Positions 17,052-23,825 of a stretch of DNA of 64,000 nt are shown in pieces. The DNA is taken from NCBI GenBank assembly GCA_022767125.1, contig JALEPZ010000088.1, positions 1 to 64,000 on the forward strand. The letters are read 5' to 3'. A model generated the notes under the pieces. It ran no database searches and had not been told where the DNA came from. It worked only from the letters and a program-made list of their open reading frames with translations. Position numbers and translations under genes: made by a program. Numbering within the stretch: position 1 is the first letter of the stretch; the number at the start of each line of letters is the position of its first letter. This DNA comes from Phocaeicola plebeius (GTDB lineage: Bacteria; Bacteroidota; Bacteroidia; Bacteroidales; Bacteroidaceae).

Positions 17052-19061
17052 TCATTTCTCGATGGCCGTAAACCGCTTGATGATGTTATAAGCAGAGAAG
17101 AGTCCCAGCTCTCCCGCCTTACTCAAATCGGTCACTCCCTGACGGTTATTGCCTAAATATACATTCGTCAATCCCCTGTTGAAGTAGGCGTCTGCCAAGT
17201 TCGGATCGAGTTCGAGGGCCTTGGTATAGTCCGCCAACGCTCCCCGATAGTCCTTCATGGCCACCAGCACATTGGCACGGTTGTAGTAGGCATAGACAAA
17301 GTCGGGGGCCAGTTCGATGACCTTGTCCAGGTCTTTACGCACCTGGGCATAATCCAGCATCCGCACCTGCGGCTGCTGTCCGACCGTCGTTTCAATTTCA
17401 TAGTCGGCATCCCGCTTACGAAACTCCAGCTGTTTGAAATGGACCAGCGCACGGGAGAAATAGGCCACCATGCACGAAACGTCTTTCTCAATGGCATCGT
17501 CGAGGTCTTTCAGCGCATTGTCGAAATCCTGTACCAAGTAGAAATCCAGTGCCCGCATGTAATAGTTGAGAGCATTGCCGGGATCTTTCACCAAACGGTC
17601 GGTTGCCTCGTCGATGGAAGCGAAATGATGCTTCACCTGCTGTTCGCTCAACGAAGCCTCCGTGTTGGTAATCAGCAACCGCTGAGGCAAGACATGTCGT
17701 TCATTGAGTGCATCAATATACTTGGATGTGTGTACCTGTTGCTGCACCTCGTCACGCCGTTCGTAATAGTTCAAGGCAAACATGGGCTGCGGCAGGATAT
17801 TCACGTTCTTATCCTGCACCCGTCCGCGGTAATCGGTCTTGTATTTGCTGGTAGTTTCCTCGTTGTCGGCCACCACAATCTTGCGGAAATTGTTCATGTT
17901 CTTGTCGCTCTTCTTGCGGGTCTTGTCGGCCGATGCCGTCTGCTGATTGCGGCTGTTCTTCGCATTGCTGGTTTCGATTTGGGCCTTCAGCACAGTAAAC
18001 TCGTCCTCGTCGGCTCCCTTCAGATCACCTATTTTCCGACGCGCCTGCGCCCGATACTGGTACCCCGTCAGGAAATTGGGGTAGGCCTCCAGTACCGATG
18101 TATAGTCCTCGATGGCTCCCCGATAGTCTCCCGTATGGTCGCGCAGCAATCCTCGGTTGAATGCGGCCATATAGTTGTCGGGCTCCTGCTCCAGCACAAA
18201 GTCGAAGTCCTCAATGGCCCGGTTGTCATCGCCCACTTGCGATCGGAGCAATCCACGGTTGTAATGCCCGATGAAATTCGATCGGTCGATATCCAAGGCG
18301 ATATCATAATCAGACATGGCTCCGCGCAAATTATTCTGGTGATACCGCGACAACGCACGGTTGATGTAGAGACCGGCATTCCTGACCGACAGACGGATGG
18401 CTTCGGTCAAATCGGCTTCAGCATCTGCATAATGAGAGCGTTGCAAGAAAATCATGCCCCGCTGAGCCCATGTATCAGGATTATAACGGTCCATCTCAAT
18501 GGCCTTGTCGGCATCAGACATGGCCCTCACCGTATCTTTCTGGTACATGGACACCTCTGTCCGCATCAAATACGCTTCTATGTAACGGGGAGCAACACGC
18601 AAAAGGGTGTCCAAATCGGCCTGCGCTGCATCGTAGTCTTTCTCATGAATCCGGCACAGCGTCAGGTTATGCCATACTGGCACATTCTCCGGATCGAGCT
18701 TCAATGCTTTTTCGTAATCCTGAATAGCTCCGGCATAGTTTTGTAGCCGGATGCGGGCCAGGCCGCGTACCTGATAGGAGTTGACCACGAAAGGATTACG
18801 CTCAATGGATTCCGAGCAGTCAGCCTCAGCCCCCTGAAAATCCTCCAGATTCATCTTGGCCAAACCTCGGTAGAAATAAGGTTCAGCCAGGTAAGGCTTC
18901 ACGCCGATCACCTGGTTGAAATATTGGATGGAGAGAACATAGTCCTCGAAATAAAGGGCATTTTTGCCGATGGTCATCACCTTGTCTGTATTGATTTGGG
19001 CAGACAAGGTCCACGGAAAGAGGCAGCCCAGCACCAGTGTGCAAAGTGATTTCCGGATCAT
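17052..19061 (-). CDS. Secreted tetratricopeptide-repeat protein
   Basis: 669 residues from the ATG at 19061, which overlaps the def stop codon (ATGA); the open frame upstream of it lies inside def. A signal peptide (MIRKSLCTLVLGCLFPWTLSAQ) precedes at least a dozen TPR units of 34 residues, e.g. YFYRGLAKMNLEDFQGAEAD, AAFNRGLLRDHTGDYRGAIE and YYNRANVLVAMKDYRGALAD. A non-repeat Lys/Asn-rich linker lies around residues 385-480. It is probably a periplasmic scaffold. Translational coupling to def is unusual in function but clear in sequence. Confidence 0.9.
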   Translation of the reverse strand: MIRKSLCTLVLGCLFPWTLSAQINTDKVMTIGKNALYFEDYVLSIQYFNQVIGVKPYLAEPYFYRGLAKMNLEDFQGAEADCSESIERNPFVVNSYQVRGLARIRLQNYAGAIQDYEKALKLDPENVPVWHNLTLCRIHEKDYDAAQADLDTLLRVAPRYIEAYLMRTEVSMYQKDTVRAMSDADKAIEMDRYNPDTWAQRGMIFLQRSHYADAEADLTEAIRLSVRNAGLYINRALSRYHQNNLRGAMSDYDIALDIDRSNFIGHYNRGLLRSQVGDDNRAIEDFDFVLEQEPDNYMAAFNRGLLRDHTGDYRGAIEDYTSVLEAYPNFLTGYQYRAQARRKIGDLKGADEDEFTVLKAQIETSNAKNSRNQQTASADKTRKKSDKNMNNFRKIVVADNEETTSKYKTDYRGRVQDKNVNILPQPMFALNYYERRDEVQQQVHTSKYIDALNERHVLPQRLLITNTEASLSEQQVKHHFASIDEATDRLVKDPGNALNYYMRALDFYLVQDFDNALKDLDDAIEKDVSCMVAYFSRALVHFKQLEFRKRDADYEIETTVGQQPQVRMLDYAQVRKDLDKVIELAPDFVYAYYNRANVLVAMKDYRGALADYTKALELDPNLADAYFNRGLTNVYLGNNRQGVTDLSKAGELGLFSAYNIIKRFTAIEK

Positions 19062-19612
19062 TTTACAGTTTTCACCTTGTAAGCACAACGTGCTTTCCCC
19101 TTCAGCATGTTGTTGAGTTTTCCTTTGATCATCTGTTTGCGCAAAGCCGACAGGTGATCGATAAACATCTGTCCGTCCAAATGATCGAACTCGTGTTGCA
19201 TGACACGGGCCAGATACCCTTCCACCCACTCATCGTGGGGTTGGAGATGTTCGTCCAGGTAAGTGACATGAATCCTGTCGGGACGTTTCACGCTTTCATG
19301 AATACCGGGCAGGCTCAAGCAGCCCTCCTCCATGGATACCAGTTCACCGCCAGTTTCCAGAATATGCGGATTGATATACGCGCGGCGAAAACCTTTGAAC
19401 TCGGGCATATCGTCCGACAGTACATCCAAGTTCACCACAACTACGCGGATAGGCAATCCGACCTGAGGGGCCGCTAATCCCACACCGTCTGCACGATCCA
19501 TCGTTTCGTGCATGTCACTGAGAAGTCGTTTCAGATTCGGATAGTCGGGTGAAATATCCTCGGCCTCCTGGCGCAGCACTGGCTGGCCGTATACATAAAT
19601 CGGTAATATCAT
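19058..19612 (-). CDS. def: Peptide deformylase
   Basis: 184 residues with the three metal-site motifs of the family: DGVGLAAPQVG, EEGCLSLPG (metal Cys) and QHEFDHLDG (HEXXH-like metal His and catalytic Glu). It removes the N-formyl group from nascent proteins in the cytosol. It lies between ruvX (24 bp upstream) and the TPR gene, whose start overlaps its stop by 4 nt. Confidence 0.98.
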   Translation of the reverse strand: MILPIYVYGQPVLRQEAEDISPDYPNLKRLLSDMHETMDRADGVGLAAPQVGLPIRVVVVNLDVLSDDMPEFKGFRRAYINPHILETGGELVSMEEGCLSLPGIHESVKRPDRIHVTYLDEHLQPHDEWVEGYLARVMQHEFDHLDGQMFIDHLSALRKQMIKGKLNNMLKGKARCAYKVKTVK

Positions 19613-19636
19613 TTTCTTTCTGGTTCTTTATGGTAA

Positions 19637-20053
19637 TTAACACTTTCTTGCTTCCATATACGACTGGAGGATGATGGTCGCACTGATTTCATCGACCAGC
19701 GCCTTGTTTTGCCGGTCTTTTTTCTTCAGTCCTCCAGCCAGCATTGCCTGATGAGCCAGTACGGACGTAAACCGCTCGTCGAAGAGTTCGACCGGTATGT
19801 GGGGCAACTGTTTCTTCAGCTGGTTTACGAAAGGCACGATTCGCTTCATGTTCTCCGAATCTTCGTTATTCATTTGCTTGGGATGTCCCACGACAATTCG
19901 CTCCACAGCTTCCTGACCGACATACTTCTTCAAAAAGTCCATCAGTTCTGGAGTGGAGACGGTCGTTAACCCTGTTGCTATGATTTGCAAAGGGTCTGTC
20001 ACTGCAATGCCGGTACGTTTTTTCCCGTAATCTATAGCCAATATTCTACTCAT
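19637..20053 (-). CDS. ruvX: RuvX/YqgF Holliday-junction-resolvase-like protein
   Basis: 138 residues with an RNase H-like fold: N-terminal ILAIDYGKKRTGIAVTDPLQ (catalytic Asp), VGHPKQMNNEDS, FDERFTS (Glu) and a C-terminal VDEISATIILQSYM (Asp). The family is linked to pre-16S rRNA processing and recombination. It is first in the ruvX-def-TPR run. Confidence 0.96.
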   Translation of the reverse strand: MSRILAIDYGKKRTGIAVTDPLQIIATGLTTVSTPELMDFLKKYVGQEAVERIVVGHPKQMNNEDSENMKRIVPFVNQLKKQLPHIPVELFDERFTSVLAHQAMLAGGLKKKDRQNKALVDEISATIILQSYMEARKC

Positions 20054-20061
20054 ACGTCCGG

Positions 20062-20094
20062 CAAAAGTACAAATTATCTCTGTAAGTCGGCCAA
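20062..20094 (-). promoter_or_regulatory. Probable ruvX-def promoter
   Basis: TACTTTTG on the minus strand (20069-20062), with TTGG 21 bp upstream (20094-20091), 9 bp before the ruvX start codon; the transcript would be nearly leaderless. Confidence 0.5.
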
Positions 20095-20132
20095 TTTTAA
20101 GAAGTAAGTTTTTTCGTTTTTATGTTTTTAAC

Positions 20133-21083
20133 TCAATATACCAGTTCTACATTGTCAATCCACATCTTGTTTCCTGGCGAGCCGACAAAAGCACCTCCCA
20201 GACTGGAAGTGAACTGCAAAATGAGATGAGTGGGAATCTCGTCAGGCGCAGCCCATCCTTCTTCCTGAATCAGCCGGCTTTCTCCGTTTGAATTGCGGGC
20301 ATGGTAATTGCCCACTCCCAGCCTCATCAGCTCTTCATCATAGTCGTCCGACCGGGAAATATCCCCATAATGGATGGTATAGGTGGCTGCATTGTGCCAG
20401 TCCTCCGTCTGGCTATAGCGTACCGCCGCCGTCCCCACTCGTCTGGCAATAATGTTTCCACCTGCATCTTCGGTACGCCGCTGAAGGAGTAACGTCATGA
20501 TACAACAATCCTGCCCGGGAACAATGGTCTTTTTGTTCATCATCTGGTGGATGCGGTGAGGCTCACCCGACATCTGCGTACGGTAATCATAGCGCACCGC
20601 CTTGGGGCGGGATGTAAAGGGAACACCTGCGTTCAGGTTCTTTTCGCCCTCTTTCGTTCCGGTAATCGGTTCTTTCATATCGCCCAAGTAGAGCGAGCCT
20701 GAAGCAAGTACAGTGATGTTGACCAGTCCCAGCACCTTTACCCGCTCGATGTGTGTCTCCAACCGGGCACAATAACCGTCGCCGCGTTTTTCAGGATAGA
20801 CACTGGTATTGGTCTTCACCACCCCCATCACCTTCGCCATCACATTCGAGTTGCCCCACGGAGAACCTCCCAGATTGGTGTAGGGCTTGTTACCGTCTAT
20901 CTTTTGGGCAGGGCCTACCTCATAGAGCGACTTCTCATTCCCACCAATGATGGCAGACTCATGGACTGTCCGGGTAATCCATTGGTCCATATCACCGTAT
21001 TTCAAGGGCACTACTTTTTCCTGTGCGCCCATCGCCAGTGGCAATGCTGCCACGCAAACACCGATTACCAATCGTTTCATCAT
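20133..21083 (-). CDS. PCMD-domain secreted protein
   Basis: 316 residues with an N-terminal signal peptide (VIGVCVAALPLAMGAQ). The body has the pattern of the Bacteroidota PCMD (putative carbohydrate metabolism) domain: YGDMDQWITRTVHESAIIGG near the start, NLGGSPWGNSNVMAKVMG, GVPFTSRPKAVRYDYR in the middle and the closing FVGSPGNKMWIDNVELVY, a jelly-roll-like end. The domain is common in surface proteins near polysaccharide loci but its activity is not established. It stands alone here. Confidence 0.75.
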   Translation of the reverse strand: MMKRLVIGVCVAALPLAMGAQEKVVPLKYGDMDQWITRTVHESAIIGGNEKSLYEVGPAQKIDGNKPYTNLGGSPWGNSNVMAKVMGVVKTNTSVYPEKRGDGYCARLETHIERVKVLGLVNITVLASGSLYLGDMKEPITGTKEGEKNLNAGVPFTSRPKAVRYDYRTQMSGEPHRIHQMMNKKTIVPGQDCCIMTLLLQRRTEDAGGNIIARRVGTAAVRYSQTEDWHNAATYTIHYGDISRSDDYDEELMRLGVGNYHARNSNGESRLIQEEGWAAPDEIPTHLILQFTSSLGGAFVGSPGNKMWIDNVELVY

Positions 21084-21203
21084 ACCTTAATTAAGTATAG
21101 TGTTACACAGTGGGACAAAAGTAGCAAAAAGAAGCGACAACACACAGGCTGTCGCTTCTTCTTCCGATAATTAGAATAACAATTCCAACCTATCGTCCAC
21201 TTT

Positions 21204-21704
21204 TTACTTGGCATACAACAACCAAGCACCCTGGAAGTCGCTACGATTAGGGTATTTTGCCTTAAATGCGTCGCGGGCATTGGCCGCCTCGGCATACGTG
21301 TCGCAAGACACAACGATTACGCGATACATATTACCGGCCGCGTTATACACCACCTTGGCATTGTAACCATCAGCGTCCATTTTGGCCTTCAGGCCATCGG
21401 CATTGGCCTTTACGCCAAAACTACCACAAACCACACTATAAGCTTTCAGTCCACTACCAGATACCAGTTCCACTTTTTCCTCGCGCACACTACCTGTAGG
21501 AGCAGGGGCAGGAGCCGGAGCCACGGGAGCAACAGCTTCAACAGGAGCCGGAGCTACCGTCTCTGTAGCAGGAGCAGATGCTTCAGCCAGTTCCTGCTGC
21601 TTGGCCTTTTCATACGCTTTCTTGTAAGCGCTCTCGCTTGATTTGCAGGAAGAGAAGGCCATTACGGCACATAATCCCATTCCCATCAGTACGATCTTCT
21701 TCAT
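21204..21704 (-). CDS. SPOR-domain lipoprotein
   Basis: 166 residues. The signal peptide ends in a lipobox-like FSSCKSS (Cys near residue 20). A charged helix and an Ala/Pro-rich linker (PVAPAPAPAP) lead to a C-terminal SPOR domain (LKAYSVVCGSFGVKANADGL, MYRVIVVSCDTYAEAANARD), a fold that binds denuded peptidoglycan glycans at division sites. It is probably an envelope-associated septal protein. Confidence 0.88.
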   Translation of the reverse strand: MKKIVLMGMGLCAVMAFSSCKSSESAYKKAYEKAKQQELAEASAPATETVAPAPVEAVAPVAPAPAPAPTGSVREEKVELVSGSGLKAYSVVCGSFGVKANADGLKAKMDADGYNAKVVYNAAGNMYRVIVVSCDTYAEAANARDAFKAKYPNRSDFQGAWLLYAK

Positions 21705-21924
21705 GTCGTTCTCATTTATTTTAGTTAAAGTACACTCATGTCTGCTTACGCAAATAGTGTCGCAAAATTAGCAATATTACTCCGTATCACCTATTAAATT
21801 CTGTTAATATTAGTATTTGGTAAGAAAAATGAGAAACATTTCAGAAAAAAAAGCGATGAAATTCAATGTTTTTCTATAGATTTGTACATCGAATAATCGA
21901 TAACCTTTTAAAATGATTTGAATT

Positions 21925-22128
21925 ATGAAAGCATTAAGCATGATTGCTGCCTTTTTGGGCGGTGCTGTGGTAGGTGCAGCCGCAGGAGTTTTGTTTGCAC
22001 CGGAAAAGGGAACGGACACACGTAAGAAGATTGCCGATCTGTTGCGCGAAAAGGGCATTCGTCTGAATCGGGCCGAAATGGAAGATTTGGTAGATCAGAT
22101 TGCTGCCGAAGTGAAAGACGCTGAATAA
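21925..22128 (+). CDS. YtxH-domain small membrane protein
   Basis: 67 residues. One N-terminal membrane helix with small residues (LSMIAAFLGGAVVGAAAGVL) is followed by FAPEKGTDTRKKI, the typical YtxH/general-stress-protein motif, and an amphipathic helix. It is first in a three-gene set with a holin-like protein and a small basic protein. YtxH proteins are often stress-induced, but the role is unknown. Confidence 0.85.
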   Translation: MKALSMIAAFLGGAVVGAAAGVLFAPEKGTDTRKKIADLLREKGIRLNRAEMEDLVDQIAAEVKDAE

Positions 22129-22138
22129 TGAATCTCCT

Positions 22139-22201
22139 ATCCCGGCACGAAGCCATTTTTCCTTCCCCTTTCGGGAGGAGATAATCGTTTCGTACCGGGA
22201 T
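22139..22201. repeat. Hairpin between YtxH and holin-like genes
   Basis: ATCCCGGCACGAA (22139-22151) pairs with TTCGTACCGGGAT (22189-22201) with one mismatch, enclosing a smaller CCTTCCC/GGGAGG hairpin. No T-tract follows, so it may be an mRNA-processing or stabilising element inside an operon rather than a terminator. Confidence 0.5.
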
Positions 22202-22223
22202 AATTACGCAAAAATGAAACGCT

Positions 22224-22598
22224 ATGTTTGCCAACGATAAAAGCATCGACAACCTGGAATCCTTGTTCAAAGAGGTCAAGAAATATGTACTCCTGCAGAA
22301 AGAATACCTCCAACTGGAACTGGTGGAAAAACTCACGATCCTGATGTCTACCCTGCTGCTGGTGCTGGTACTCGTGGTGCTCGGCATGATGGCCTTGTTC
22401 TATTTTTCCTTCATGCTGGTGTATGCATTGGAACCGCTCACAGGAAGCCTGACAGCGGCCTATGCCATCATCGGTGGCCTTCTTCTGCTGCTTGCTGGAG
22501 CCGTATTCGCCCTCCGGCAACGCCTCATCGTACTGCCTGTCGTCCATTTCCTGGCACGCCTTTTTTTGGAAGAACCCTCAAACCCCTCTGAACCATGA
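22224..22598 (+). CDS. Holin-like (YqjE/DUF1469-type) membrane protein
   Basis: 124 residues. An amphipathic N-terminus (LESLFKEVKKYVLLQKEYLQ) is followed by two strong membrane helices (ILMSTLLLVLVLVVLGMMAL and AYAIIGGLLLLLAGAVFAL). This is the layout of the putative Actinobacteria-type phage holin III / YqjE family, which usually sits beside YtxH genes in Bacteroidota and is not tied to a prophage here. Its stop overlaps the next start by 4 nt. Confidence 0.82.
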   Translation: MFANDKSIDNLESLFKEVKKYVLLQKEYLQLELVEKLTILMSTLLLVLVLVVLGMMALFYFSFMLVYALEPLTGSLTAAYAIIGGLLLLLAGAVFALRQRLIVLPVVHFLARLFLEEPSNPSEP

Positions 22599-22870
22599 AT
22601 CAAACGACTCCATCAGTTCCATCCATAGCCACCGGCTATAGTCTTGAACAAATAAAAAAAATGCGTATTGCTAAACGTCAGGAAATCCGCCAATCAACCC
22701 GACGAATGCAGTTAATCGGCGAGGAACTGTTCGCCCCGCAACGGAGTGCCACCCGCATGGAGGGCCTCCTGCAACATGTCAATGCAGGCATTGCCGCCTA
22801 TGAAGGTGTCATGACGGGATTGAAGATACTACGACGTGTACAGGCATTTTTCCGGCGGACAAAACGATGA
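22595..22870 (+). CDS. Small basic hypothetical protein
   Basis: 91 residues, translationally coupled (ATGA) to the holin-like gene. It is rich in Arg/Lys/Gln (RIAKRQEIRQSTRRMQLIGE) with a basic C-terminus (VQAFFRRTKR) and no membrane helix. It is conserved in position in comparable YtxH-holin sets as I recall them, but has no named domain. It may be a peripheral partner of the two membrane proteins upstream. Confidence 0.75.
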   Translation: MNQTTPSVPSIATGYSLEQIKKMRIAKRQEIRQSTRRMQLIGEELFAPQRSATRMEGLLQHVNAGIAAYEGVMTGLKILRRVQAFFRRTKR

Positions 22871-22913
22871 AATTCTTTCCCGAAACATTATCTTTGTGCA
22901 AACATAAAACGAA

Positions 22914-23765
22914 ATGAAAAGATTAACCTCACTTGAACAAATTTCGCCCGAAACAGAAATGATGGCGGGCTACGACTTAATCGGCAATTTTCGCGACCTG
23001 TTTGAAAGCCCTCTTCAGTTGCCGGGCAGCCTATTCCTGCTCTGCGTCAGAGGATCCTGCTCCATCAATATCCATCTGACCAGCTATGAGATGAAGGCAA
23101 CCTCTATGGCTGTCATCTTTCCGGAACAATTCTTCCAGATCAATCATGCCTCGCAAGATTGTCGTTTCCTGTTCATGGCTTTCAGTGCAGAACTGACCCG
23201 TGATTCCGCACTGTTTTCTAAGACTTTACCACTTCTTCCTCTTATTTATAATTCCCCTGTCATTCCGCTCCCAGGATCCTTGGCCGGCTTCTTCACCGAT
23301 TTTTTTCATCTCGTGATGAAGGCTGAATCCTTGCCCGAACAGATTGTACAAAACATACAGCGACAGACGACTTACTACCAGCTGTTGATGTTCATTACCA
23401 ACATCAACAGCAAGCAGCCGACAAAGCCCCACCTACGATACAACCGAAACGAGGAGATTGTACGCGAACTGGCCCGTTATGTCATAGAGAACTATAAGAC
23501 AGAACGTAATATCTCGTTCTACGCTGACAAAATGCACCTCTCTCCACAACACCTGAGCACCACCATCAAAAAGATAACCGGCAAGACGCTGACGGACATC
23601 ATCTCTTCCTTCGTTATCAATGACGCCAAAGGAAAATTGAAATCTACGGAACTGACTATCCAAGAAATTGCCTATTCCCTGAACTTTCCTGATATTTCTT
23701 TTTTCGGGAAATACTTCAAACGCTACACAGGCATGTCGCCCAAACAATTCCGGCAACAACAATAA
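22914..23765 (+). CDS. AraC-family transcriptional regulator
   Basis: 283 residues. The N-terminal ~170 residues resemble a cupin-type ligand-binding half with no obvious ligand. The C-terminal ~100 residues are the double helix-turn-helix of AraC/XylS (ISFYADKMHLSPQHLSTTIK, then IQEIAYSLNFPDISFFGKYF, KRYTGMSPKQFRQ). A TATCTTTG element (22889-22896) precedes it by 18 bp. It lies 60 bp upstream of the repeat-protein gene on the same strand and may control it. Confidence 0.92.
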   Translation: MKRLTSLEQISPETEMMAGYDLIGNFRDLFESPLQLPGSLFLLCVRGSCSINIHLTSYEMKATSMAVIFPEQFFQINHASQDCRFLFMAFSAELTRDSALFSKTLPLLPLIYNSPVIPLPGSLAGFFTDFFHLVMKAESLPEQIVQNIQRQTTYYQLLMFITNINSKQPTKPHLRYNRNEEIVRELARYVIENYKTERNISFYADKMHLSPQHLSTTIKKITGKTLTDIISSFVINDAKGKLKSTELTIQEIAYSLNFPDISFFGKYFKRYTGMSPKQFRQQQ

Positions 23766-23825
23766 TAACTGCCGGAAAAATGGAGAGCGTTATTAACCCA
23801 TCACTGAAACCCTTTACCAACAACC

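Noticed and set aside
17439-18746. 435-codon plus-strand frame opposite the TPR gene
   Set aside because: The minus strand shows regular 34-residue TPR units; the plus frame has no independent evidence.
22224-22598. Holin-like gene as evidence of a prophage
   Set aside because: No phage structural, lysis or integrase genes are nearby; the YtxH-holin-like pair is a common chromosomal set in this phylum.
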